Source: Melanopsichium pennsylvanicum
Taxonomy: Eukaryota > Basidiomycota > Ustilaginomycetes > Ustilaginales
Direction: 5' to 3'
Assembly (NCBI GenBank): GCA_900208305.1
Contig: OAPG01000001.1
Span: 310,001-374,000 of the forward strand
Length of the DNA: 64,000 bases
How positions within the stretch are numbered: the first letter of the stretch is position 1; every line of letters begins with the position of its first letter. Positions 9,189-19,633 of the stretch are shown here, in pieces. Below the pieces are notes generated by a model. It did no database searches, was not told the DNA's origin, and saw only the letters and a list, made by a program, of their open reading frames with translations. The position numbers and the translations under genes were made by a program.

Positions 9189-10985
9189 TCAAAACAGAAA
9201 ATGTGTCTGACAAAAAATCCAGAAAGGGAGGGCAACAATTATAACCGCCAGCACGTCTCGCTTCCATCTTTGCGTTTTGACGTTGCCTGTCCGATAAGCC
9301 TCACGTTCGCCGGTCATGGGCGGGTCATCATCGTCCCTCTTCCGCTGATGACTGAGTGGAAGATAGCCAGCCTTTTCAGACTCGCCTTTGACAAGGCGTG
9401 GCCAAAGGAACAGCCCAAGCACGCTGATGGCAAAGAACGGAAGGTAGAGACGTGTCCAGATACCTATCTGGTCTGGCAAAAGGCAAGGTGTGTATGCCAT
9501 TGACGTGTACTGTACTGTGCTACCCTGTGCAGAGAAAGGTGGGGAAAAGAGGCTGAGACGAGCAAAGCCTGGTTTGCGCACGCCTTCGGTCATGGACAGC
9601 GACTTGACTGTCAGTTCCGGGATCTGGTCCTGCGTGAAACCGTCGGCAACGCTGGTTGTCGGAGCACTGCTGTTGATCCTGGCATGGCGGTATTCGCAAT
9701 GGTCATGATCATCGCCGCTAAACACTGCCGCTGGCTCAATGGATTTCAGCACCCAATCTGTCACGGATGGCGACACCATGTTCTGGTATGTCGAGTCTCG
9801 GTCTGTGCCCTGATGCAGCGGTCGAGTCGACTCCCTATAGACACCGTGCAGTGATGATCTAGCTGCGTCATTGCAAGTTGTTCCTTCCGGCCTGTGCAAA
9901 GGCACGTGAGTAAAGAGCACGCGTGGAACATGGATCCCGTCATGTTCGAAGGATTCGACAAAGTCATAGGTCTCCTTGTATGTATTTTGTGCGTTGTGGC
10001 CTAGCTGGCCATCGAGCTTGCCGAGATGATCAGAGCTAAGATGAGTGTCGAATGGACCTCCCCCTTGTCGCTCCATCCCAACCAGATCCTGCGCATTGAC
10101 CATGATCAACTCATGCGTTGCACCAAGGGATTCATGGGTGGATACCAAGATACGCCCATTGAGACTTGTTCGCTTGAAAGGGTTGCGCTCTTTAACTACA
10201 AACCCACCTCCATCAACTTTCATGCCAAAGTCTCTGTTGAACCGATCTATCGCATCTTCGCTCGCCAGAGTATCCAGTCGATGACCGGATGTGGTACCGG
10301 GCAGTCCGATATCGTGGTTGCCCGAGAGATAGAAGGTAGGTATAAACATGGTCGCCGATGTTCGTGGCACGATCAGCTGCCGTGTCGTGCTAAGGGTGGA
10401 ATGTAACGCTTTCCAATCGGCCTCGCGTGGGCGCCAAAAGATATTATGAAATCGTTCGACAAGTGCTGTCCACTCAGCCTCTGTCCGACCTCGTCTGCCT
10501 CCGTCGGTAAGATCGCCCATCCAAACTACGCCATCTGGCGGTTGCACTAAGCCCGACCTTGATATGGGTTTTCGCCGCGCTTCTTGCGAGGGAGGCAAGA
10601 TCTGTCCACGATGAAGCCACTTGTTCGGGTTGACAGCGAGAGCGGTCCAGACATTCTTCAGGTAGTTGTCTGAGAAGTGGCGGACAAGGGGGTAGACAAG
10701 GTCTGGGAAAGGCAGGTCAGGATATGTGTCTCTATCGATGATTTGTGGGTCGGTCACGAGCAGGACGTGGACGGCTGGTAGGGGTTCACTTTGACTCGCA
10801 GACGAAGCTGATGCATCGGGCCACTGACACGTATTGGCTGCATTATGAAAGACGATTCGCTCTCCATATAAGAGAAGAGCAATCCAGAGAAGGCGAAAGG
10901 TGGTGACACGGGTTGGCCCGACGAGGAAATGAAGGAGGCGTTGAACGAGCTCCACTCCTCGCCGGGACGAGAGTCGATCCGGCAT
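9189..10985 (-). CDS. Cdc1/Ted1 (PGAP5)-like metallophosphoesterase
   Basis: A 598-residue membrane-anchored calcineurin-like phosphoesterase. In order: an N-terminal hydrophobic segment (about 27-47), metal motifs DPQ (79-81), GDLTDGG (157-163) and GNHD (222-225), then HVPLHRP and GDDHDH, and two hydrophobic stretches near the C-terminus (about 515-540 and the last 25 residues). This arrangement is that of fungal Cdc1/Ted1, ER/Golgi enzymes that remodel the ethanolamine-phosphate on GPI anchors; the role here is inferred from that family. The C-terminus ends in a hydrophobic tail. The insert between the first two motifs and the Ser/Ala-rich region around residues 55-68 make it somewhat longer than the yeast proteins. 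Confidence 0.88.
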   Translation of the reverse strand: MPDRLSSRRGVELVQRLLHFLVGPTRVTTFRLLWIALLLYGERIVFHNAANTCQWPDASASSASQSEPLPAVHVLLVTDPQIIDRDTYPDLPFPDLVYPLVRHFSDNYLKNVWTALAVNPNKWLHRGQILPPSQEARRKPISRSGLVQPPDGVVWMGDLTDGGRRGRTEAEWTALVERFHNIFWRPREADWKALHSTLSTTRQLIVPRTSATMFIPTFYLSGNHDIGLPGTTSGHRLDTLASEDAIDRFNRDFGMKVDGGGFVVKERNPFKRTSLNGRILVSTHESLGATHELIMVNAQDLVGMERQGGGPFDTHLSSDHLGKLDGQLGHNAQNTYKETYDFVESFEHDGIHVPRVLFTHVPLHRPEGTTCNDAARSSLHGVYRESTRPLHQGTDRDSTYQNMVSPSVTDWVLKSIEPAAVFSGDDHDHCEYRHARINSSAPTTSVADGFTQDQIPELTVKSLSMTEGVRKPGFARLSLFSPPFSAQGSTVQYTSMAYTPCLLPDQIGIWTRLYLPFFAISVLGLFLWPRLVKGESEKAGYLPLSHQRKRDDDDPPMTGEREAYRTGNVKTQRWKRDVLAVIIVALPFWIFCQTHFLF

Positions 10986-11693
10986 TCTCCAAATGGAGTT
11001 GAATGAAAGAGGCTAGGGCATTTAATATGTCGAGGTGAGCTTTATTCTTTGTTCAAAATTGCGTGCGTGATGGTGGGCGGTACAGGTTACCCCAGAAGGT
11101 AAGATGCAATAAAGTTGGCCGATCGGCGTCTTGGACAAGGTTGCACATATGCCAAACTTTCATATTGTGCTGTAAGTTACGCCGGAAGAGACCAGTTTAT
11201 TTGCTTGGGCCAGTAACAGTAGCTGAGTCTCGATTTGTGAATTTCTTCCCGGCCTAACAACAAAGAAAGTGACTAAAGTTCAAGTGTACCCCGCGCGGTA
11301 TTTGTGGTATTTGTGATTTTTAAGCGAGGGAACAAAGGAAATTTTTGGTTTTTCTTTCGAGAGGGTTGTCATGTTGTTTGTCGGCTAAGTCAAGTCACAA
11401 ACACAGCACAGCACAGCGTGACGAAATTTACGGAGTAGGCTCAGCCGTGACTTCATCCTCGACCCTTTTCTTGATCTCTCGTGACGTTCGCCATTCATTG
11501 CCGACATCCTCACCATCTATCTACCGTCCACTAGCTAAGCTATCCTTCCTTCTCTTACAGCCTTAATTTCAGCACCTCTATCTGCGGCTTAGTTTGTGCC
11601 AACGCTAATCTTGTTCAGAGTCCGGCGAAACACGCTCACACCACTCTCAACCATCCGTGATACCAGGAGGATCAAAGTGTCAAACGTACAAAC
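10986..11693. other. Divergent intergenic region (metallophosphoesterase / PTC7)
   Basis: About 710 bp that must hold both promoters. A small direct repeat GGTATTTGT occurs twice near 11297-11315. A CT-rich stretch precedes the PTC7 start. I see no gene or RNA in it. Confidence 0.45.
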
Positions 11694-12971
11694 ATGTCAG
11701 CCACAGGGACAGCGGCACCTGTGCGCGTTGCTCGCAGCTTTTCACAGACACGAATCAGCTTCGCAACATTCAGGACGCTCCCTCGCTCCTTGTCGAACGC
11801 GGTCACATTGCGTTCATCGGGCAGTAAAGTATCGATATCAGCCCGCGAAAATTCAAAGACTTCGTCATTAGCAGCAGCCCCTGCATGGCACTCCCGCAGA
11901 ACATTCACAACAGGGGCCCCACGATCTTCTCGACAGCCCTTCCAATTCCTCACATCGTATGCATTCCAAGGCAAGCCCCGTCATCCCGAAGAGCTGTCGC
12001 AAGAAAGCGACTCTTCCTCTTCGGCGTCGGCAAACGAGGAAGATGGTGCCCCAAAAAAGGCTCAGATCGGCTTCCCACCAGACAGCGACATCGGCCGATG
12101 GCGTGATGAGCTTCTTCGAGGCGGCGAGGCCGGTGAAGACTCTTTGATGTGCACGTCCATGGGTCCTGCAGGCGATGTGGCCATTGGAGTAGCAGACGGT
12201 GTAGGTGGCTGGACTGAAAATGGAATCGACCCTTCCCTTTTCTCTCAAGCGCTGATGTTCTACGCATCCAAATCAGCAGCCATAGCAGCCGCCGGTCCTG
12301 AACCTGGTGCTGCTCCCAACCGTATTCTTGCCGAAGCTTTCGAGCACGTCCTCAAAGAGCCTCTCGTAGTCGCCGGCAGCGCGACCGCATGCATCCTCAC
12401 CATGGACTCGAACCATGGAACCCTTCGCTCAGCCAATTTGGGAGATTCAGGCTTCGTCATCCTTCGCCAAGGCACCGGCAAACAGGGCGTCTTTTACGCC
12501 TCGCCTCCTCAACAGCTTGGCTTCAACACCCCTCTCCAACTAGCAAAACTGCCCAGAGAATGGGCTCAGGAAGGCTCCATCTCCAACACTCCCAAAGACG
12601 CAGCGTCATGGGAGTGCGCACTGCAGCATGGCGATTTGATCATCGTCGGCACAGACGGCTTGTTTGACAATGTCGACGCCAAAGTTGAGATTCCGCAATT
12701 TGCAAAGTTCATCAAGGAGAAGCACCATGCGAGCTATGCGGCGAGACAAGCGGAGAGCGGCAAGCAGGCGGATGCGTTGGATAGCTTGGAAGAGGACAAG
12801 GAGTTTGTGCAGGTACTGGCGACCAACTTGGTCGAGTATGCAAAGATCTGTCAGAACTCGACGACCAAGCAGAGTCCGTTCGAGAGGGAGGCAGCTAGGT
12901 ATGGAATCCATTTCCCAGGTGGCAAGATTGATGATGTTGCGTTGGTTTGCTGTCTTGTGATTGAACGTTGA
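11694..12971 (+). CDS. PTC7: Mitochondrial PP2C-type protein phosphatase, Ptc7-like
   Basis: A 425-residue PPM-family Ser/Thr phosphatase. The first ~95 residues are Ser/Thr/Arg-rich with almost no acidic residues (RVARSFSQTR, SRRTFTTG), a likely mitochondrial targeting sequence. The catalytic domain follows an acidic Ser-rich linker: EDSLMC (149-153), the metal motif VADGVGGW (167-174), NLGDSGFVI, and GTDGLFDN near 321 carrying the later Asp. These match Ptc7, which in yeast dephosphorylates Coq7 and regulates coenzyme Q synthesis; that role is transferred from the family. No intron is visible. Divergent from the metallophosphoesterase and followed by the small two-exon gene in tandem. Confidence 0.92.
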   Translation: MSATGTAAPVRVARSFSQTRISFATFRTLPRSLSNAVTLRSSGSKVSISARENSKTSSLAAAPAWHSRRTFTTGAPRSSRQPFQFLTSYAFQGKPRHPEELSQESDSSSSASANEEDGAPKKAQIGFPPDSDIGRWRDELLRGGEAGEDSLMCTSMGPAGDVAIGVADGVGGWTENGIDPSLFSQALMFYASKSAAIAAAGPEPGAAPNRILAEAFEHVLKEPLVVAGSATACILTMDSNHGTLRSANLGDSGFVILRQGTGKQGVFYASPPQQLGFNTPLQLAKLPREWAQEGSISNTPKDAASWECALQHGDLIIVGTDGLFDNVDAKVEIPQFAKFIKEKHHASYAARQAESGKQADALDSLEEDKEFVQVLATNLVEYAKICQNSTTKQSPFEREAARYGIHFPGGKIDDVALVCCLVIER

Positions 12972-13373
12972 GGAACGTTGCAAGGCGACCTTTGCAGCTA
13001 GTGTTGCATTCATTCACTTATCTTGTACTTTTAGCATGAAAATTGCATCGATCATGACACGCACGTCTAATGTTGACTGCGAAGGCGTTCCATGGCTAGT
13101 GTATATCTCGTTGAATACAGGTCGAGTGTGTGACAGTGTCGGTATCGAGTGAAAGGTAGGGTCGGGTGGGTGTGGAGCATGATTTCCGTATCTGGCGTGG
13201 CCTAAAAATCCTCCACTTGCTAAGGAAGCTAATTTCACGCATCGCCTCGTCCAACGCCTTTCGTGCCAACTTTGTCATTCTCACCTTATGAGCTCTAAAT
13301 GTACTAACCCGAATCAGACTCTCCTCATCAGTCTTGTCTTCTCCAACCCTCACATTTAAGCAAAGCTGCAAAC
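12972..13373. other. Intergenic region PTC7 to small two-exon gene
   Basis: About 400 bp between tandem plus-strand genes. It holds the PTC7 3' end and the promoter of the next gene; no other feature is recognisable. Confidence 0.4.
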
Positions 13374-14059
13374 ATGCCGTCGTCATCAGGAAGACGCGAT
13401 GCTGCTCGTAAACATCGCCAAACTCACGACCACGACGATGACAACGATTCGGTCGCCTCTTGGGATGAGCTCTCCACCTCCTCCAGCAGCCAATCCTCAT
13501 CTTCATATACATCCGAGTCGTCAGAGGATGGTATCGCGGTAAAACTTCCAACACTACCCGACTTGCGCTTTGAACAATCCTACCTAGCAACCATCCGCAA
13601 CTTTCTGCATGAAGAGCAGCCTTCAACACCATCACACGACGACAGTTCCACCGCTTTCAACGAGAAAGGCGAAGAATATCATTATCACAAAGTGGAAATC
13701 ACACATAGCAAGAGTAATCCAAAAGAGCACGAGCTTTGGCTTGGTAACCTCAGAGTCGAATGGTAAGTTCCTCACGTTTCCATGAGAGAGAATGGCCGGT
13801 GTGCTAAACAAAAAAAATGTTTGCGACCTTGTATGAATATTGCAGGTTCCCGATTCTATATGTAACAGTCCGCGATCAGCTTTTATCACCACTGCTTCAA
13901 GGTGCAGTGTGGGGATTTGCAGGCTTGCTGCTTACGCAGTTCCGGCAGTATACTGCTGCGAGAGTCAAGGCGAACATGGATGCCAAAGTTGGCAGGGCGA
14001 GAGGGGCCAAAGGCGAAACCACTAGTATTTTGAGGGCTTTAGGGCTCAGCAAGAGGTAA
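13374..14059 (+). CDS. Small conserved fungal protein, two exons, function unknown
   Basis: Spliced model join(13374..13762, 13846..14059) gives 200 residues. The donor is GTAAGT at 13763 and the acceptor is TTGCAG ending 13845. Splicing restores the Trp codon and fuses the two open frames exactly, and there is an in-frame stop right after the donor, so the intron is needed. The N-terminal ~60 residues are basic then Asp/Ser-rich. A central block LPTLPDLRFEQSYLATI looks like a short conserved fungal motif (possibly DUF1770, recalled with low certainty). The second exon has one hydrophobic stretch, LLQGAVWGFAGLLLTQF, and a basic C-terminus. It may be a tail- or single-pass membrane protein. 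No function is assigned. Confidence 0.72.
13763..13845 (+). other. Intron (83 bp) of the small two-exon gene
   Basis: Canonical GTAAGT donor and TTGCAG acceptor; length 83 bp. Reading through would meet a stop two codons in. Confidence 0.8.
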
Positions 14060-14249
14060 ATGCACACATCTTGACTGCATATGAACCATGCAATCGAGGT
14101 AAGGAAAGTATACCCAGCCCCTCTTCAATATGTTCGTGCTTCACAAAAAAAACCTTCACGTACGAAGCTTTTCCAATGAGAAAAAATCATCTCGCCCACC
14201 AAGATTAGATTCGAGCAGCATTGACCTGCGAGTAAGCTAGGGTGAAAAT

Positions 14250-16196
14250 TTACAAGTGACTCTTGACCTGGCTTCCAACTCCCTGGGCCCAAGAGTATAC
14301 CAGCGCATGACCGAGCTTGACATCGCTGTTTGCCTTGTTCGCTTCTCCACTCGCCGCAGCCTTCAACTGAGCCGCAAGCCTGCCCAAGTCTGCGAAGCCA
14401 GCCCCACCATCACCACCGCCGATCCACAGCTTGATCAAGTGCACATCTTGTTCCACCTCATCGTCGGTCGCTTTCACCTGCGCCAACTTCTGCAGCTCTG
14501 TACTCTGTGCAAACGTTTCTACCTTCCAAGCTGTGTGTTGTAGCAACTGCGCTGAGCCGTGAATTGCCATGATGAGATCGAGCAGGTAGCGCGAAAATCG
14601 CAAATCGGTGGTCTTCATGTGTCGCTCCAAGTCGAGACCGATCATTACTGAACCGGTCTGCTTAATCACACCGTCTAGGAAGTCGATCTCTGCACCAAGG
14701 CTGGTCTTCAGATGATCAGGAAGAGAGGCGAGGATGGAGCCGACGTCTTCAAAGAGCTCGATGAGAGCTTTACCCTTTGATTGGACGAGCACTCGAAGGA
14801 TGTCGAGGGAAAGAATGGCTGGAGTGCCCTCCCAGATTCGTTCGACACTTCCATCCCGCAACATCTCACCCATTCCGACTTCCTCCATGTACCCTTGTCC
14901 GCCGAAAGCTTCCATGAGGGTCAAGTAGCCTTCCGAGGCTCGTGTTGCTACAAACGCTTTGAGTGCTGGGGTGAGGAGACGGAGACGCGTCTGTTCACGC
15001 TTGGTTGCTGTTCCTGCCTCAGCTGCACCCATGAGAAGCACGTTGGAGAAAAAAATTTGGAGATAGACTCGGTAGAGAACTGTCACCTTGAGCAGCTGGT
15101 CGGTGTGTAGAGCAAGTTTGTCAAGCTTTCCACCTCCAAGTGCCGGTCGAATCTGGGCATATGCGGTAGCTGAACGCAGACCCCACGAAAGTGCACCCAC
15201 AGCACCACCTGCAGAATAGAGTCTTGTGATATTGAGCACCGAAGAGATGGTCGCAACACCTCGGCCTAGTTGACCAACCAGCTCTCCAATACAACCATCC
15301 AGCTCTAATTCAGCAGTTGGCAAGTACTTTGTACCCAGCTTCTTCTTCAACCTGTGCACGCGAATCCCATTCAACTTGCCTGTAGCATCATCTCGAATCT
15401 TGATGAGGAACAGAGACAATCCTTTGGTTCCCAAGCTGAAATCTTCCGAGGTCCTTGCGAGAGCAAGAGCGATATCTCCATCAGTAGCGGAAGAAAACCA
15501 TTTGAAGCCACTGATGACAAACTGATCGCCTGCTTCAGGCTTTTTATTCGAGTTGAGCGGACGAGCGGTGGTTTCTGTGCGAGAGATGTCGGATCCACCA
15601 GGACGTTCGGTCATCCATTGACCTGCTGTCCATGCCGTTTTGGGATCTGTACTGCACAATTTTGGAATGATGTCACGTTTCTGTTGTTCTGTGCCAAACA
15701 TCTCCAACACCCTCACAGCACCGTCTGTCATGCTAATCGGACACAGCGTCATCTTGGAGACGGGGGAAAACATGACACTTCTGGTGAAAGCAAACAACCT
15801 AGCATGTCGTCCAAGTGTGTCTCTGCCTCCACCGAACTTTGCTTCACTGCGAGGATAGGATTCGGCAACGATAGCTTCTAGGGCACAAACAGCTTTGAGC
15901 TTCTTCCAACCTTCGCCGGTGGCAAGCTTGTCAACGCGTTGGCCCCAAACGTCGTACTGGATCACAGTGGGTTCGTGCTGCGGACCGTCGAGTGTGGCGG
16001 CGATGTCGGCGTACTCTCCTGCCACCTTGGAGCCGAACTCGGTGAGACTGGAGAAGAGTGGGACGATGACCGAAGGTGAGAGGGCAGAAGGGCCAGTGGA
16101 GAGGAGGCGGAGGATAGTCAGGCGAAGAGCCGGGTCTGAGGACCAAGGCGAGGCAACGCGAAAGCGCTCAAACTGGAAACCTTCCTCTGCTCTCAT
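14250..16196 (-). CDS. Acyl-CoA dehydrogenase, AidB/ACAD-like
   Basis: A 648-residue flavoprotein of the acyl-CoA dehydrogenase superfamily. The flavin/substrate block WTAGQWMTERPGGSDIS, the block FKWFSSATDGD and the C-terminal signature DGSVERIWEGTPAILSLDILR are characteristic of the AidB-type branch rather than of classic mitochondrial beta-oxidation enzymes of about 400 residues. The N-terminal ~150 residues form the AidB-type cap, and the last ~100 residues are a helical extension. No clear mitochondrial presequence is seen (start MRAEEGFQFERF); peroxisomal or cytosolic location is undecided, and the C-terminus (SHL) is a plausible, slightly non-canonical PTS1-like tripeptide. The substrate is not predictable. 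The start at 16196 is the first ATG. Confidence 0.88.
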   Translation of the reverse strand: MRAEEGFQFERFRVASPWSSDPALRLTILRLLSTGPSALSPSVIVPLFSSLTEFGSKVAGEYADIAATLDGPQHEPTVIQYDVWGQRVDKLATGEGWKKLKAVCALEAIVAESYPRSEAKFGGGRDTLGRHARLFAFTRSVMFSPVSKMTLCPISMTDGAVRVLEMFGTEQQKRDIIPKLCSTDPKTAWTAGQWMTERPGGSDISRTETTARPLNSNKKPEAGDQFVISGFKWFSSATDGDIALALARTSEDFSLGTKGLSLFLIKIRDDATGKLNGIRVHRLKKKLGTKYLPTAELELDGCIGELVGQLGRGVATISSVLNITRLYSAGGAVGALSWGLRSATAYAQIRPALGGGKLDKLALHTDQLLKVTVLYRVYLQIFFSNVLLMGAAEAGTATKREQTRLRLLTPALKAFVATRASEGYLTLMEAFGGQGYMEEVGMGEMLRDGSVERIWEGTPAILSLDILRVLVQSKGKALIELFEDVGSILASLPDHLKTSLGAEIDFLDGVIKQTGSVMIGLDLERHMKTTDLRFSRYLLDLIMAIHGSAQLLQHTAWKVETFAQSTELQKLAQVKATDDEVEQDVHLIKLWIGGGDGGAGFADLGRLAAQLKAAASGEANKANSDVKLGHALVYSWAQGVGSQVKSHL

Positions 16197-16943
16197 TGTG
16201 AATTTGGATTGTGTGGCAATCGAGGGATGATGAGTAAGATGTTGTCAGGATTCCATTGTGGGATGGTGATGGAAGGCGAAGATGGACGTTCACAACAATG
16301 TAGGGCGGAGGGGGACAAGGAGGGGGATGAAAGCTCAAGGGGGCCCTATTGAGGTTCATACAGGATGAAACAGAGTGCGGGGTAGCCGAAATGCGGTAGA
16401 ATGCTACTTAGGTGGTAACCACTTTGAGTAGCATGATCGTAACCCTGTGTACCTACCTGTAAATCCCTCGACGCAGGTTTTACATGTAAACGCTGTCAAA
16501 ATGGATTTCGCGAGAAGTACAGGAGAACAACAATATTTTAGCTCTGGCGCTGTCAAGAGCCGGCCCGATGTGGTTTTACTTGCCGGCTGCATCCCAAGAC
16601 GCGATTCCAGCGAGCGTTTTAATATCAGCTCACTCTCTATCACGCTACCACTGTCGCAATGTGCCCTGAACCGATCGATGCTCGAAAAACACATGCGGAC
16701 CTCTGTCAGGTGGAAAACAATGGTTTGGGACCGTAGGCTTGCGCATGAACATCCTACCTTGCTTATAGTTCGACATCGACTCATTCACATGAGATCCCCG
16801 GTAATTGTGTCTTGGTGGTCACAAAACAATTCAGTGCTAAGACATTAGGATGCATGCTGGTCTACAGAGTGTTCTATAGAGTGTCATCGAAAGCAGACAA
16901 GTGGTTGACTGCTGTGCGGTTGTTGAGCTATCAAACCGGCGCT
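16197..16943. other. Intergenic region between acyl-CoA dehydrogenase and flavocytochrome b2
   Basis: About 750 bp between two tandem minus-strand genes. It contains the acyl-CoA dehydrogenase promoter. An open stretch on the plus strand (16447-16848) has no recognisable domain and I do not call it. Confidence 0.4.
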
Positions 16944-18677
16944 TTAGTCTGCCTTGGGTGGCATGGGAAAGAACTGCCTTGGCAAGATATCAATCATCTC
17001 TGGCGTCAACTGATCCACCGATGTAACACCCAGCAACCTCATCCCCCTATGGATTTCATCTTCCAAGATTTGAATAGCTCTCGTCACCCCGGCCTCACCG
17101 TACCCACTCTGCGCGTACAGGAATGGCCTTCCTAAACCTACCGCCTTAGCGCCAAGAGCAACCGCCTTCAACACGTCCGTACCCCTCCGTACCCCTCCGT
17201 CCATGAACACCTCGATCTTATCAAAGAGATCAGGCCTTTTCTGTCTCAACTCCACCAACACATCCAACGCTGCTGGTGAATACTCCAAACTTCTCCCTCC
17301 GTGATTTGAGAGCACGACACCTTCCACACCGTGCTTGACCGCAAGCTCGACATCCTCCACGGACTGAATCCCTTTAAGGTAAAGAGGAAGTTTGCAAGTC
17401 TTACGGAACCATCTGATGTCGTCCCAAGTAAGGTTTGGGTCGATGTAGCCGGAGATGGCTTGAGCGACTCCACCACCTTTTGCTTTGACATCCTTGCCGT
17501 GGTCTACGCCCAGTTCCACTTCTTCACCCTTGGTCCTCATATCTCGTTCCCTCTTGCCCATCACGGGAGCGTCCACAGTGAGCATGATCGCGTTCACACC
17601 TCGTTCCTCGACCTTTTTGAGAATGCGCTCCGAGGCAGCGCGATCCTTGTTGACGTACAGTTGGTAGATGATGAGTTGGCCTGGCTTGCGGTTGTCAAGC
17701 ATATCATCGAGTCCTACAGAGGCGTTTGCAGAGATGCCCTGAATGATATCTGCCTTGCCAGCACCCCTTGTCAAGTTGAGCTCTCCATCGGGGTGACCAA
17801 GCTTGGCCATCGCTGCAGGAGAAATGTAGAGCGGGAGAGAAGATGTATACCCGTTACCTTTTGAGTTGATGAGCTTTACGCTGGAATCCACATCCCCGAT
17901 AGCTCGGAGGATACGAGGACGGAAGACGATGCGCTGGAAAGCAGCCCTGTTCTGAGCCTTGGTCACTTCATCGTCCGCTGCAGAGGAGTAGTACGCCCAC
18001 GCTTGGTCGGTCAGGATGCTCTCAGCAATCCTTTCAAAGTCGTCCAGGTTTAATACAGAGCCCAACGACGGTAGATTCTCGCGAGCGATACGACGTTTTC
18101 GGTCTTTCTCAGTTTCTTCGTCGGCCTGTCTGATCTGGATCGTTGCGGGATCGACCTGACCGATGTGCTTGGAAGGATCGAGATTGTCTTGAAGCGCATT
18201 TGGAGGATGAATTGGCTCGTACAATTCAGTAACGTCCTTACCTGCGTTCTTGAGAATGATGTTGCGACCACCGGGATGATCATCGACAAACTCGGTAACG
18301 TCGTATACTTGGCCCTTGATCGCGACCCACAGACCTTTACCACCGTCAGAGGGGAGTCTGTTATACTCGGCGACCGTGTCCATAGAAATAAGCTTTCCCT
18401 CTGGGTCAGCAGCAGCAGAGGGTGAAACTTTCGAGGGCGGAGAGCGCACAGCCTCGTTGTGCACGCTTTTGCGGGTTGGAAGGACACTAGCGAGGAGAGC
18501 TAGGCCGGACAGCCCTGCTATGAGGCCTGTGATGTTTTTGCTACCTTTCTTGGCGCTCGATGCGGTTGATGTAAAAAGTGGACGAGCTCGCAGAGATCGT
18601 TGCGCCGAGTTACGCAGTAGAAGGGGGGAATGGATTGGGCTCGTACGGACCGTTGAGTGAACGGCGCTCCGGAACAT
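16944..18677 (-). CDS. CYB2: Flavocytochrome b2-type L-lactate dehydrogenase (cytochrome c)
   Basis: A 577-residue mitochondrial intermembrane-space enzyme that oxidises an L-2-hydroxy acid (lactate) and passes electrons to cytochrome c. Domains in order: an Arg/Ser-rich presequence (about 1-45), a hydrophobic sorting segment (about 50-66, GLIAGLSGLALLASVL) as in bipartite IMS signals, a cytochrome b5 heme domain with heme ligands His134 (DDHPGG) and His157 (EPIHPP), then an FMN-dependent alpha-hydroxy-acid dehydrogenase barrel with VVLSNHGGRSLEYSP (active-site His) and VFMDGGVRRGTDVLKA. Two CCAAT boxes lie 140-180 bp upstream, compatible with HAP-complex control. Substrate preference within the family is inferred. 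Confidence 0.93.
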   Translation of the reverse strand: MFRSAVHSTVRTSPIHSPLLLRNSAQRSLRARPLFTSTASSAKKGSKNITGLIAGLSGLALLASVLPTRKSVHNEAVRSPPSKVSPSAAADPEGKLISMDTVAEYNRLPSDGGKGLWVAIKGQVYDVTEFVDDHPGGRNIILKNAGKDVTELYEPIHPPNALQDNLDPSKHIGQVDPATIQIRQADEETEKDRKRRIARENLPSLGSVLNLDDFERIAESILTDQAWAYYSSAADDEVTKAQNRAAFQRIVFRPRILRAIGDVDSSVKLINSKGNGYTSSLPLYISPAAMAKLGHPDGELNLTRGAGKADIIQGISANASVGLDDMLDNRKPGQLIIYQLYVNKDRAASERILKKVEERGVNAIMLTVDAPVMGKRERDMRTKGEEVELGVDHGKDVKAKGGGVAQAISGYIDPNLTWDDIRWFRKTCKLPLYLKGIQSVEDVELAVKHGVEGVVLSNHGGRSLEYSPAALDVLVELRQKRPDLFDKIEVFMDGGVRRGTDVLKAVALGAKAVGLGRPFLYAQSGYGEAGVTRAIQILEDEIHRGMRLLGVTSVDQLTPEMIDILPRQFFPMPPKAD

Positions 18678-19633
18678 TTTGATAGCCTTTGAGGTTCGAG
18701 ATGATGGTCAAGAATTTCGTTGAAGATCATGAAGATGCCCTCTGAGCCGTGCGTCTTTAGTTATATAGAATGGCGACACTTGCAAGTGATGGTGGCCAGG
18801 TAGGATGAGTTCAACCAATCGAGGAGGAAAAAGCATACAGTAAATTCCGTCGGTCAATTGGGAGCTGAATGTGTCCCTCTGTGTTCTTCAGCGATGTGGG
18901 GTTGAGGCCGTCGACGCGGGGGGGCGCCTCTTTTCTACCCCGCAGAGTCGTCCGTTAATTCCTAATCCATCCACCCTCAGCCTCACTACATAACTTCTTT
19001 CATAAATTTAAATCGACGAATACAAGGAAATTCATTTGAAATGCAGGCGTTCGCGAGCGGTCCGCTGTGGGCTTTTGCTCCGGTCACGAACTGCATTCGG
19101 ACCCTGACTAGAGAGAGGGAGGACCGGCGAAATGGACGGCCGAACCGCGGTGACCTACGACACGCTCTACCTCACGGATGTAAATCGTTCTTGCCTTTCC
19201 GAGAACCAAATGTGTAATAAATAGAAAGCGGCAAACCGTTGCCTTTGATCCGTCGGACAACTGTGAACCATAAATATCGACATCTTTGATGTCCGCTACA
19301 CTTCGCTCTGAGAGGCACTATGTTCAGCTCGCCACCTCCAACTTAGGTTGAGCCCGCAGGTTGGAGGCATCGATTCAACGCGTTGTCAAATTCGCGAAAC
19401 ACGAGGCAAGAGTCAGGCGACGCAAGTGAGTCGACAAGATTTATTCGAAAACAGCTTGAACGAATCATGTACGAGGTATGGATGAAGCGAAAGATATCTT
19501 AACGACCAACTATATGACGAGCAACAGGCTATAGATGCGATACGGATTGGGATGCAGAGAGGGTATAAGGGGACGAAGAGACCGAAAAAAGAGAGGCGCA
19601 ATTCGATGATGATTCAAGGTAGGCAGTAGACCA
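18678..19633. other. Intergenic region upstream of flavocytochrome b2
   Basis: About 960 bp between the CYB2-like start and the stop of the next minus-strand gene. CCAAT boxes occur at 18815-18819 (plus orientation) and 18857-18861 (minus orientation), and TACAGTA at 18836-18842. A G-run and C-rich segment lies around 18918-18946. No gene or RNA was recognised. Confidence 0.45.

Noticed and set aside
16447..16848. A 133-codon plus-strand ORF in the gap before CYB2
   Set aside because: No family motif, mixed composition, no leader-like sequence and no sign of splicing partners.
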